NCBI GenBank assembly: GCA_963794185.1
Contig: CAWCDM010000088.1
Location: 1-64,000 of the forward strand
Direction of reading: 5' to 3'
DNA from: JAMXLO01 sp963794185
Lineage (GTDB): Bacteria > Pseudomonadota > Alphaproteobacteria > Acetobacterales > Acetobacteraceae
DNA length: 64,000 nucleotides
Made by a program: the position numbers and the translations under genes. Shown one piece after another: positions 18,834 to 28,707 of the stretch; within the stretch, counting starts at the first letter, position 1; each line of letters begins with the position of its first letter. The notes beneath the pieces were generated by a model. That model saw only the letters and a program-made list of their open reading frames with translations. It was not told where the DNA came from and made no database searches.

Positions 18834-20867
18834 ATGAGCGACGCGCCATCGCCCGATGCGGTTCCGCCCGGAACGCCCCGGCGTCGCGTCGGAGCGGCGC
18901 GCGCCGACGCCGTGCCGCGGATGGAAAACGTGCGGGTCACCGAGCCGGACCTGCTGCACCGCGCCGCGCTGGAGAAGACGCGCTCGCGGCTCGTCTATGC
19001 CGCGTTCGGGTTCGGCCTGCTGTTTCTCGCCGTGGTTGCCAAGCTCGCCGATGCGACCATCATGCAGCCGCTGCCGCCGCACCGTCCTGAACGGCCGATC
19101 ATGGCCCTGTTCACCGCGCCGAAGGTGGATGTGACGTCGCTGGCCCAGCGCGCGATGATCACCGACCGGAACGGTCAGATTCTCGCGATCTCGCTCCCCA
19201 CCGTCGCGCTGTTCGCCGATCCGCGGCAGATCATCGACCCGGCCGATGCGGCACATCGGATGAAGCAGGTGCTGCCGCGGCTGGACGAGGCGGCGGCGCG
19301 CGAGCGCCTGTCCGATACCAACCGGCAGTTCGTGTATCTCGAGCGTCAGATCACCCCGCGTGAGGAGCTGGCGATCAATTCGCTCGGGATACCGGGGATC
19401 GACTTCCGTCCGACCGAGCAGCGGCATTACCCGATGGGCCGGACCGCTGCTCAGGTGATCGGCGGCGCCGATATCGACGAACACGGCGTGGCCGGGGTCG
19501 AGAAATACTTCGACCAGCGCCTGTTCAGCGACAGCCTCGCCGCTCAAGCTGTCGATCGACGTGCGCGTGCAGGCGGTGGTGCGCGACGAACTGTCCAAGG
19601 CGATCGACTTCTTCCAGGCCATCGGCGGCTGCGGCATCGTGATGGACGTGAACACGGGCGAGGTGCTGGCGATGGTCAGCCTGCCCGACTACGACACCAG
19701 CGATTTCCGCACCGCGCCGGAGGATGACCGCTTCAACCGCGCGGTGACCGGCATGTACGAGCCGGGCAGCACGTTCAAGCTGCAGACCATGTCGATGGCG
19801 CTGGATTCCGGCATCGTGCATCTGTGGGACGAGTTCGACGCCTCGCGCCCGATCCATATCGGCCGCTTCACCATCACCGACTTCGAGGGCAAGCACCGCT
19901 GGCTCTATGTTCCGGAAGTGCTCGCCTATTCCTCCAACCTCGGCGCGGCGCATATCGCGGATACCGTGGGCGGGGAACGCCAGCGCGCCTGGCTCAAGTC
20001 GATGGGCATGTTCGCCCGCGTCGGCATCGAACTGCCGGAGGCGGGACTGCCGATCATCCAGCCGGCGTCCGCCTGGAAGGAGGTGGTGACGCTGACGGTG
20101 GCGTTCGGCCACGGCATATCGGTATCGCCGCTGCACGTGGTCCGCGGCACCGCGGCGGTCGCCACCGGAGTGCTGGTGCGGCCGACCATCCTCGCTCTGC
20201 CCCCCGGCGAGCGGCCGGACGGGGTCCGGGTGATGCAAGCCGTCCACCTCGGACACGATGCGCAAGCTGATGCGGCTGGTGGTCACCGACGGGTTTCGGC
20301 AAGCAGGCCGAGGTGGCCGGCTACTACCCCGGCGGCAAGACCGGGACAGCCGAGAAGGTCGGCAAGCACGGCTACAAGCGCGGCTTCAAGGAAAACTTCA
20401 ACGTCGCGGCATTCACCAGCGTGTTCCCGATGAACGCACCGCGCTATGCGGTCTACATGATGGTGGACGAACCGCACGGCAACAAAAGCACATTCGGGTA
20501 TTCGACCGCCGGCTGGGTGGCGGCGCCGGCGGCGGGACGGGTGATCGCGCGGATCGCGCCGATGCTTGGCCTGCTGCCGGACATTCAGGACGCGCCGGCG
20601 ATCAACCAGGCGCTGTACATCCCGTTGCAGCCCGCCCGACCGGCCACCGGGCCGCGTGGTCCGATCGCGGCTTCTGCGCCCGACCGTGCCAGGCCTGCCC
20701 CCAGCCCCGGATTAAATCCGGGTTTGACCCGGGAGCCTGCCACACTGCCGCCGGCGCGACCGGTCGCCCGCGATCCGCGTCACGAAGCGGCCCTGCCGGC
20801 GCCCGCGGTGGTTGGCGCCCCCGTGTTGCCTGCGTCCGCCGCGTCCGGCCCGCTTGCGGCTCGCTGA
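18834..20867 (+). CDS. ftsI: peptidoglycan transpeptidase FtsI (PBP3), frame broken
   Basis: The septal D,D-transpeptidase. It starts three bases after ftsL with GGAGG upstream. A membrane anchor (SRLVYAAFGFGLLFLAVVAKL) is followed by the PBP dimerisation domain (AQRAMITDRNGQILAIS, HYPMGRTAAQVIGG). The transpeptidase motifs are S-x-x-K in EPGSTFKLQT, S-x-N in YSSNLGAAH and K-T-G in YPGGKTGTAEK. Three breaks, each one extra base, lie near 19543 (before LKLSIDVRVQ), 20236 (before TSDTMRKLMRL) and 20292 (before GKQAEVAGYY); together they restore the starting frame, giving about 677 residues. The C-terminus carries an extra Pro/Ala-rich extension of about 90 residues. Confidence 0.92.
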
Positions 20868-20871
20868 CATC

Positions 20872-22339
20872 ATGCGCCAGGTTCACTTCCTGGCTGACGA
20901 CGGTGCCGTTTCCGCCGTCGTGGCGGAACGCGGCGGCGCTGGATATCTCCGGCATCACCGCCGACAGCCGCCGTGTGGCGCCTGGGTACCTCTTTGCCGC
21001 GCTCCCCGGTGTGCGGGCGGACGGTCGCGCCTTCATCGCCGAAGCGGTGTCGCGCGGCGCCGCGGCGGTGCTTGCGCCGGAGGGCACGCGGTGGCCGTCG
21101 GGCGTGCCGCCCCGGCCATTGCTGGAGGACCCCGAGCCGCGCCGTCGCCTCGCCCAGCTTGCCGCCGGACTGGCGGGACGCCAGCCCAAGATCGTGGTGG
21201 CGGTCACCGGCACCAATGGCAAGACCAGCACGGTGGAATTCCTGCGCCAGCTCTGGACCGCGAGCGGGCAGCCGGCTGCCAGCCTGGGCACGCTCGGCCT
21301 GATCGCGCCGGGATTCGATCCCGGCCCCGGCCTGACCACACCGGATCCGGTCAGCCTGGCGGAGAACCTGGCGCTGCTCGCGCGTGCCGGCATCCAGCAT
21401 GCCGCGATCGAGGCCTCGTCGCACGGCCTCGATCAGTTCCGCCTGGATGGCGTGCGGCTCACCGCCGCGGCCTTCACCAATCTGACGCGCGATCATCTCG
21501 ATTATCACGGCACGGACGACGCCTACCGCACCGCCAAGCTGCGGTTGTTTTCGGAACTGCTGCCGGAGGGTGCGCTGGCGGTGGCGTCAAGCGAACTGGA
21601 TCCTGCGAGCCTCGCGGCGCTGACCGGGATTGCGCGCTCGCCGACGCCTCGACCTCCGAACGGTCGGCGCGACGGGGACTGTAATTCGGCTGCTGGCGAC
21701 GGTCCCCCGTCCGGATGGTCAGGTGCTGAGCGTCGAGGCAGCAGGCGTTCGCCGCGAGATTGCGTTGCCCTTGCCCGGGCAGGTTCCAGGCCGACAATGC
21801 CCTGCTGGCCGCCGCGCTGGCCGACGCGCTCGGCGGAGCGCGACGCGCTGGATCGGCTGGCGGGGCTGCACGGCGTGCGCGGCCGGCTGGAGCTGGCGGC
21901 CCGCCTGCCGAACGGCGCCGCGGTCTATGTCGACTATGCCCACACCCCGGATGCGCTGGAGCGCCTGCTCACGGCGCTGCGCCCGCACACCGCGGGCCGG
22001 CTGCATGTGGTGTTCGGCGCCGGTGGCGACCGCGATCGCGGCAAGCGGCCGCTGATGGGGGCGGCCTGCGCGCGCTTCGCCGATGTTGCCATCGTCACCG
22101 ACGACAATCCGCGCAGCGAGGATCCCGCCGCGATCCGGGCTGCGGTGTTGGCGGCCTGCCCCGGCGGGCGCGAGATCGGCGACCGCGAACGCGCCATCGC
22201 CGATGCGCTGAACGGCCTTGGGCCGGGCGACGTGCTGGCGGTGGCGGGCAAGGGTCACGAGCAGGGCCAGATCATCGGCGATGCGGTTGTCCCGTTTGAC
22301 GACGTGAGCGTGGTGCGTCGATTGGTAAGCGCACCATGA
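20872..22339 (+). CDS. murE: UDP-MurNAc-tripeptide synthetase MurE, frame broken
   Basis: ATP-dependent ligase adding meso-diaminopimelate to UDP-MurNAc-L-Ala-D-Glu in the cytoplasm. The start at 20872 gives MRQVHFLADDG. Motifs: ISGITADSRRVAPGYLFAAL, the P-loop VAVTGTNGKTSTVEF, EASSHGLDQFRLD, NLTRDHLDYHGT, VDYAHTPDALERLL, GAGGDRDRGKRPLMG, TDDNPRSEDP. The DNPR motif is the one tied to diaminopimelate specificity. Four extra bases interrupt the frame, near 20931, 21640, 21776 and 21834; the frame count closes exactly between start and stop. Repaired length is about 487 residues. Confidence 0.93.
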
Positions 22340-22350
22340 GATGGAAGAAT

Positions 22351-22490
22351 TCTCCCCCTCCCCTTGCGGGAGGGGGTTGGGGGGAGGGGTCGCACCGTCC
22401 GGTGCTGTGGTTGGCTGCTCCCCTCGCCGCTTCCCTTCCCGCATGGGTAGCCCCCTCCCCCCGCCCCCCTCCCGCAAGGGGAGGGGGAGA
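22351..22490. repeat. long inverted repeat of the CTCCCCCTCCCC/GGGGAGGGGGAG family
   Basis: In the murE-murF spacer. The left arm TCTCCCCCTCCCCTTGCGGG is complementary to the right arm ending CCCGCAAGGGGAGGGGGAGA, and each arm also carries its own stem (GCGGGAGGGGGTTGGGGGG). About 140 bases in all. A related copy lies at 55048-55186 and a shorter relative at 46351-46439. It could form a stable RNA hairpin between two co-transcribed genes and affect relative expression. Confidence 0.8.
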
Positions 22491-22547
22491 CTGCTGTTGC
22501 TGCGGCGTCGCGGCTTGGCGGGACGGATCGGTTGGGGTGGCCACGCC

Positions 22548-23998
22548 ATGACCCCGCTCTGGACCGTGCACGACCTGCTTGAGGCGACCGGGGGAACGAT
22601 TGCGACGCCGTTCGCAGCGACCGGGATCTCGATCGACACGCGCACGCTGCAGCCGGGCGATCTGTTCGTCGCACTGCGCAGTGAAACGGGTGACGGCCAC
22701 GACTTCGCAGCGGATGCCCTGGCCAGGGGCGCGGCCGGCGCGATGGTGCATCGGGATGTGCCGGGCGACGGCAGGCTGCTGCGTGTGGACGACACGCGCG
22801 CGGCGTTGCATCGGCTCGGTGGCTATCGCGCGGGGCCGGTTCGGCGGTCGGCTCGTCGCGGTCACCGGCAGCGTCGGCAAGACGACGACGAAGGAGATGC
22901 TGCGGGCGATCCTGAGTGCGCTCGGCCGCACGCATGCCGCGGTCGCGTCGTACAACAACCATTGGGGCCTGCCGCTGACGCTGGCGCGGATGCCGCTGAC
23001 AGCGAGTTCTGCGTTGTCGAGATCGGCATGAACCATCCGGGCGAGATCGCGCCGCTTGCGCGTCTCGCGCGTCCGCATGTCGCGGTGATCATCGCGGTGG
23101 AGAAGGCGCATATCGGCTTTCTCGGCTCGATCGAGGCGATCGCAGACGAGAAGGCATCGATCCTGCGAGCCTTGGAGCCAGGCGGTGTTGCGGTGCTGCC
23201 GGCCGATTCGCCGCTGTTTCCGCGGCTGCGCGCCGCCGCCGGCGATGCGGCAATTGTCAGCTTCGGTGCGGCGCCCCGGGCCGATGTGCGGCTGGTCGAC
23301 ATCGCCGCGGACGCGGACGGCAGCGACGTCGTGGCGGAACTGTACGGCCAGCGCCTCACGTTCCGCCTGAACGCGCCCGGCCGCCACATGGCGATGAATG
23401 CGCTGGCAGCGCTCGCCGCGTCCGTACACCTCTCCCGCTACGCGGGAGAGGTCGTGGAGCGAAGCGACGCGGGAGAGGGTGCCACCTGCCGGCACCCTCT
23501 CCCGCCGCGTTGCGGCGACCTCTCCCGCATAGCGGGAGAGGTGTACAGAAACTTTGCCCCCATCGCCGGCCGCGGGGCGCGGCGACGGATTGCCATCCCC
23601 GGCGGCTCGGCTCTGCTGCTCGACGAGAGCTACAACGGCAACCCCGCCTCGATGCGCGCGGCGCTGGCGGTGCTGCGTCTGCAACCCGCGCAACGCCGGA
23701 TCGCCGTGCTCGGCGACATGCTCGAACTCGGCGAGCACGGTCCCGCCGAACACCGCGCCCTCGCCGCCGATGTCGCCGCCGCTGCCGATCGCCTGTTCGC
23801 CTGCGGCCCGCTGATGGGCGGACTGTTCGCCGCCGTGCCGGAGCCGATGCGCGGCGCCACGCGAAGGACTCCGCATCGCTGGCGCCGATCCTCGCGCGCG
23901 CCCTGGCGCCAGGTGACGCCATACTGGTCAAGGGCAGCCTCGGCAGCCGCATGAAGCTGGTGGTCAACGCACTCGAGCAGCGCGCGGAGGCCGCCTGA
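22548..23998 (+). CDS. murF: UDP-MurNAc-tripeptide D-Ala-D-Ala ligase MurF, with in-frame repeat insertion and frame breaks
   Basis: ATP-dependent ligase adding D-Ala-D-Ala to the UDP-MurNAc tripeptide. The start at 22548 gives MTPLWTVHDLLEATGG. Motifs: ISIDTRTLQPGDLFVAL, P-loop AVTGSVGKTTTKEML, NNHWGLPLTLARMP, EIGMNHPGEI, LDESYNGNPASMRAAL and VKGSLGSRMK at the end. Breaks: one extra base near 22834, one missing near 23000 and one missing near 23863; the net shift agrees with the stop. After NALAALAA the protein reads about 41 residues encoded entirely by a palindromic repeat (23424-23546), then returns to RNFAPIAGRGARRR. The stop overlaps the mraY start. Confidence 0.92.
23424..23546. repeat. 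123-base palindromic element inside murF
   Basis: It begins GTACACCTCTCCCGC and ends with the exact complement GCGGGAGAGGTGTAC; inner arms GCGGGAGAGGGTGCC and GGCACCCTCTCCCGC also pair. It belongs to the same family as the elements at 31084, 39957, 43624 and 62859. Its length is 41 codons, and it is read through without a stop in the murF frame, adding residues such as HLSRYAGEV and DLSRIAGEV. Confidence 0.9.
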
Positions 23999-25086
23999 TG
24001 CTGTATGACCTTGCACGGCCGCTCGCCAACCAGTTCATCCTGTTCAACCTGTTCCGCTACATCACCTTCCGCTCGGGTGCGGCCTGCCTGACCGCGCTGA
24101 TCGTCAGCTTCATCCTGGGCCCGCCGCTGATCCGCTGGCTGAAATCGGTGCAGCGCCACGGGCAGCCGATCCGCCTCGACGGTCCGGAGCGGCATCTGAT
24201 CGAGAAGAAGGGCACGCCCACGATGGGCGGCGTGCTGATCCTGTCGGCGCTGACGATTTCCACGCTGCTCTGGGTCGATCTGCGCAACGCCTATGTCTGG
24301 TCGGTGCTGTTCGTCACCCTGGGCTACGGTGCGCTCGGTTTCGCTGACGACTACCGGAAACTGTCGCGGCGCAACCACAAGGGCGTGTCGGCGCGCGTCA
24401 AGCTGACCGCGCAGATGGTGATCGGCCTCGCTGCCGCGATCTGGATCGTGATGCTCACGCGCGGCGTTCTCGGCACTGCGCTCACCGTTCCGGTGTTCAA
24501 GGACGTGATGATCCCGCTCGGCTACGCCTTTCCCATCTTTGGCATGCTCGTGATGCTCGGCGCGTCCAACGCCGTGAACCTGACCGACGGGCTGGACGGC
24601 CTCGCCATCGTGCCGACCATCATCTGCGCCGGCGTGTTCTCGATCATCGCCTATCTGGTCGGCAACCGCATCTTCGCCGACTACCTGCAGCTCACGCCGA
24701 TCCCCGGCGTCGGCGAACTGGCGGTGTTCTGCTCCGCGCTGATCGGCGCGGGACTGGGGTTCCTGTGGTTCAACGCCCCGCCGGCGGCGGTGTTCATGGG
24801 CGACACCGGATCGCTGGCGCTGGGCGGCGCGCTCGGCGCCATCGCGGTGGCGACCAAGCAGGAGATCGTGCTGCTGATCGTCGGCGGCCTGTTCGTGGTC
24901 GAGACCGTCTCGGTCATCATCCAGGTGTTCTGGTACAAGCGCACCGGCAACCGCGTCTTCCTGATGGCGCCGCTGCACCATCACTTCGAGAAGAAGGGCT
25001 GGGCGGAACCCACCATCGTGATCCGCTTCTGGATCATCTCGATGATCCTGGCGCTTGTCGGCCTGGCGACGTTGAAGATCCGATGA
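23998..25086 (+). CDS. mraY: phospho-MurNAc-pentapeptide translocase MraY
   Basis: An intact 362-residue integral membrane enzyme that transfers phospho-MurNAc-pentapeptide to undecaprenyl phosphate, making lipid I on the cytoplasmic face. Diagnostic segments: KKGTPTMGGVLI, FADDYRKLSRRNHKG (the Asp pair), NAVNLTDGLDGLAI, FMGDTGSLALGG and APLHHHFEKKGW. About ten hydrophobic helices are visible. Start and stop overlap murF and murD respectively (TGATG and ATGA). No frame break, in contrast to both neighbours. Confidence 0.98.
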   Translation: MLYDLARPLANQFILFNLFRYITFRSGAACLTALIVSFILGPPLIRWLKSVQRHGQPIRLDGPERHLIEKKGTPTMGGVLILSALTISTLLWVDLRNAYVWSVLFVTLGYGALGFADDYRKLSRRNHKGVSARVKLTAQMVIGLAAAIWIVMLTRGVLGTALTVPVFKDVMIPLGYAFPIFGMLVMLGASNAVNLTDGLDGLAIVPTIICAGVFSIIAYLVGNRIFADYLQLTPIPGVGELAVFCSALIGAGLGFLWFNAPPAAVFMGDTGSLALGGALGAIAVATKQEIVLLIVGGLFVVETVSVIIQVFWYKRTGNRVFLMAPLHHHFEKKGWAEPTIVIRFWIISMILALVGLATLKIR

Positions 25087-26461
25087 GCGCATTTCCCAAC
25101 AACCTGTTCGCGGGCAAGCGCTTCGCCGTGCTGGGGCTGGGCCGCAACGGCCTGCCTGCCGCGCGCGCGCTCGCGGCGATGGGCGCCGATGTGGTGGCGT
25201 GGGACGACAACGTCGCAGCCCGCGTCGATGCCGACCGACGTCACGCTGCGCGACCTGCGGACCGACGACTTCGCGTTCGACGCGCTGGTGCTGTCGCCCG
25301 GCATTCCGCATCTGCTGCCGGCGCCGCATCCGGTGGCCGCGCGTGCGCCGCGCCTGGCGCGTGCCGATCCTGTCGGACGCCGAACTGCTGTTCCGCGCGG
25401 TGCGTCTGGCGGGGTCGCGCGCACGCTTCGTCGGCATCACCGGCACCAACGGCAAGTCCACCACCACCGCGCTGCTCGCGCATATCCTGGCGCGCAGCGG
25501 ACGGAAGGTCGCCGCCGGCGGCAATCTCGGCCCCGGCGTCGCTGGCGCTGAAGCTGCTGCCGGACAGCGGGACATATGTGCTTGAGATGTCGTCCTACAT
25601 GTTGGAGCGAATCGCCACGCTCCGCTTCGATGCTGCGGCGATGCTCAATCTCAGCGCGGATCACCTCGATCGCCACGGCGACATGGCGGGATACGTCGCG
25701 GCGAAGCGCGCCGATCTTCGATCGGCAGGCGGCGGACGATCTTGCCCTGGTGGGCATCGACGACGATGGCTCGCGCGCGATGGCGGAATGGCTGCGCGCA
25801 CGGGCGGCGCGCGTGGTCGCCGTGTCGGGCCAACAGCGCGCCGATGTGTGGTGCGACAGAGGCGTGCTGCGCGACGCGGACGGCGTGATCCTGCCGATGG
25901 CGGAAGCGCCCGCGCTGCCCGGAGCGCACAATGCGCAGAATGCCGCCGCCGCCGCCGCGATCGCGAGCGCGCTCGGCGTGTCGCGCGACGACATCGCACG
26001 CGGCCTGCGAAGCTTTCCCGGCCTGCCGCACCGCCAGCAGCGCGTCGCCACGATCGGCGGGATTGCCTTCGTCAACGACAGCAAGGCGACCAATGCGGAC
26101 GCCGCCTCCCGCGCGCTGGGCTGCTACGACCGGTTGGTGTGGATCGCCGGCGGGATCGCCAAGGAAGGCGGCATCGAATCGCTGAGCGCCGCTGTTCCCG
26201 CGCATCGCACGCGCGTTCCTGATCGGCCGCGACGCGCCGGCGCTTGCCGCCACGCTCGCCGCGCGCTGCGTGAAGCACGAGATCGCCGGCACGCTGGATG
26301 CCGCGGTGCCCGCCGCCTTCGCTGCCGCGCGCGCCTGCGGCGCGCCGGTCGTGCTGCTGTCGCCCGCCTGCGCCAGCTTCGATCAGTTCAGCGGCTTCGA
26401 TGCACGCGGCGATCGCTTCGCCGCACTGGTCTCACAGCTTGCACGCGGGAGGGCGGCCTGA
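25083..26461 (+). CDS. murD: UDP-MurNAc-L-alanine:D-glutamate ligase MurD, frame broken
   Basis: Adds D-glutamate to UDP-MurNAc-L-alanine. The start in ATGA at 25083 gives a Rossmann N-terminus (GKRFAVLGLGRNGLPAARAL). P-loop: GITGTNGKSTTTALLAHIL; then GGNLG, VLEMSSYMLERI, NLSADHLDRHGDM, PGAHNAQNAAAAAAIA, FVNDSKATNADAASRAL and VLLSPACASFDQF. Five extra bases break the frame, near 25230, 25352, 25537, 25714 and 26192, making this one of the most damaged genes in the window; the arithmetic closes from start to stop. Repaired length is about 457 residues. The stop overlaps the ftsW start. Confidence 0.92.
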
Positions 26462-27590
26462 TGGCCAATTTCTCCCGCGCCGACAACTCCATGCTGGGCC
26501 GCTGGTGGTGGTCGGTGGACCGCTGGACCCTGGGCGCCGTCGGCATGCTGATCGGCTTCGGCTACATCATGATGCTGGCGGCAAGTCCCGCCGTCGCCGA
26601 ACGCATCGGCTCCTCGCGGGACCTGTTCATCCTCAAGCAGGTGTTCTTCCTTGCCGCCGCCGGTGCGTGCGTGGTGGCCGTGTCGCTGCTCTCGCCGCGC
26701 AGCATCCGGCGGCTGGCGATCATCGGGTGCATCATCGCGCTCGCGCTCACCGCGGCGACCATGCTGGTCGGCGTCGAGATCAAGGGTGCGCGGCGCTGGA
26801 TCTCGCTGCCGGGCCTGTCCGTGCAGCCGTCGGAGTTCCTGAAACCCTGCTTCGCCGTCGTCGCGGCCTGGCTGATCAGCGAGGGCCGCCGCACGCCGCG
26901 CTTCCCCGGCAGAGTGCTGGCGATCGGCGTCTTCCTGGTGATCGCGCTGCTGCTGAAGTCGCAGCCCGACGTTGGCATGCTGGCGGTGATCACCGCGGTG
27001 TTCTTCGCCCAGCTTTACGTCGCCGGGCTGAACCTGGTGCTGGTCGGCATCGGCGTGCTCGGCATCGGCGGCGCCGGCGTCGCCGCCTACACGTTCTTCC
27101 CGCACGTGCAGAAGCGCGTGGAGAACTTCCTGCACCCCGGCAACGGCATCAGCGCGCGACTACCAGCCGCGCACCGCGCTGGAGGCGTTCGGCAACGGCG
27201 GGCTGCTCGGCCGCGGCCCCGGCGAGGGACGCGTCAAGGACGTGCTGCCCGACGCGCATGCCGACTTCGTGTTTGCCGTCGCCGGCGAGGAATTCGGCAT
27301 GCTGGTCTGCCTGATCATCGTCGGCGTGTTCGCGTTCATCGTGCTGCGCGGCATGCTGCGGCTGCTGCAGGAGCACGACATGTTCGTCGTGCTGTCCTGC
27401 ACCGGCCTGGTCACCGGCTTCGGCCTGCAGGCGTTCATCAACATGGCCTCGTCGCTGCAGCTCATCCCGACCAAGGGGATGACACTGCCGCTGATCTCCT
27501 ACGGCGGTTCTTCGGCGTTGGCGGTTGCGCTCGGCATGGGCATGCTGCTGGCGCTGACCCGCCGCCGCCATCATGGCGGACGTGCCATGA
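26461..27590 (+). CDS. ftsW: septal peptidoglycan glycosyltransferase FtsW, frame broken
   Basis: SEDS-family membrane glycosyltransferase of the divisome, working with FtsI. Segments: LKQVFFLAAAGACVVAVSLL, GARRWISLPGLSVQPSEFLK (the PSEF motif), ALEAFGNGGLLGRGPGEG, PDAHADFVFAVAGEEFG, and LISYGGSSALAVALGMGMLL. One extra base near 27154 separates the N-terminal and C-terminal halves. The C-terminal frame then runs straight into murG without a stop; a stop is available in the next frame at 27588-27590 (ATGA overlap with murG), so a second extra base close to the end, around 27560-27580, is inferred. About 375 residues. Confidence 0.9.
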
Positions 27591-28707
27591 GGGCGCCCGC
27601 GGTGCATCCCATCGTGATCGCGGCCGGCGGCACGGGCGGGCACTTCTTCCCCGCCGAGGCGCTGGCGACGGAGCTGATCGCGCGGGGGCGGCGGGTTGCG
27701 CTGATGACCGATGCGCGGTCGGGCGGCCTGCAGAGCCCGGTGTTCGCCGGTCTGGAACAGTTCGTCATCAGCGGCGCCGGCATCGCGGGCCGCGGCGTGG
27801 TGCGTGCCGGCAAGGCGGCGGTCGCGCTGGCGGCCGGCGTGTTCCAGGCGCGCGGCATTCTGTCGCGCATTCATGCCGATGCAGTGGTCGGCTTCGGCGG
27901 CTATCCCTGTGTGGCGCCGGTGCTGGCGGCACGCCTGATGCGCCACCGCCCGACGGTGATCCTGCACGAGCAGAACGCCGTGCTCGGCCGCGCCAACCGC
28001 TGTCCTCGCGCGCCATGCCGACATGCTGGCGCTGAGCTTCGCCGCAACCGAGCGTGTGCCCGAGTCCGCCGCAACCGTCGTCACCGGCAATCCGGTGCGC
28101 CCGGCGATCACCGCCCTCGCGGCACTCCCCTATGCGCCGCCAACCGACACGCTGCGCCTGCTGGTGCTGGGCGGCTCGCTCGGCGCGCGCGTGTTCAGCG
28201 ATATCGTGCCGCCGGCACTGGCCGGATTGCCCGATCGACTGCGCGCGCGGCTCTCCGTCGTGCAGCAATGCCGTGCCGAGGACCTCGACCGGGTCGGCCG
28301 AAGCCTACGAGACGGCCGGCATCGATGCCGAGCTTGCCGCGTTCTTCCCCGACGTGGCCGGCCAGCCTCGCCGACGGCGCATCTGGTGATCGCGCGCGCC
28401 GGCGCCTCCACCGTGGCCGAGCTGGCGGTCGCCGGGCGGCCGGCGATTCTGGTGCCGCTGCCTGGCGCGATCGACGATCACCAGAAGGCCAACGCGCGCG
28501 CGCTGACCGAGGCACGCGCCGCATCGGTGATCGCACAGCGCGTCTGCTACGCCCGATGTCCTGGCCGAGCGCCTCGCTGCGCTGCTCGACGCGCCGGACA
28601 TGCTGGCCCATGCGGCGCGGGCGGCGCACGACATCGCCTGCCCCGACGCGACCGCGCGGCTTGCCGATCTCGTCGAGGACCTCATGCGCCAGGAGGCCAG
28701 GCCATGA
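27587..28707 (+). CDS. murG: lipid II synthase MurG, frame broken
   Basis: Glycosyltransferase that adds GlcNAc to lipid I at the inner membrane. The start at 27587 is followed by PIVIAAGGTGGHFFPAEALA. Further motifs: VVGFGGYPCVAPVLAARL, LHEQNAVLGRANR, LLVLGGSLGARVFSD, HLVIARAGASTVAELAVAGR, LVPLPGAIDDHQKANARAL. Five extra bases are needed, near 28003, 28295, 28365, 28378 and 28551, to keep this order in one chain; the C-terminus then reads DVLAERLAALLDAPDM to the TGA overlapping murC. Repaired length is about 371 residues. The apparent FtsW-MurG fusion frame is an artefact of a missing ftsW stop. Confidence 0.92.

Noticed and set aside
23356..25575. Very long minus-strand open frame (739 codons) opposite murF-mraY-murD
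   Set aside because: Low-complexity Arg/Gln/His-rich translation typical of the antisense shadow of GC-rich genes, opposite well-identified essential genes.
27242..28100. Apparent FtsW-MurG fusion protein
   Set aside because: The joined frame results from a missing in-frame stop; a TGA overlapping the murG ATG exists in the adjacent frame, the normal ATGA arrangement used throughout this cluster.
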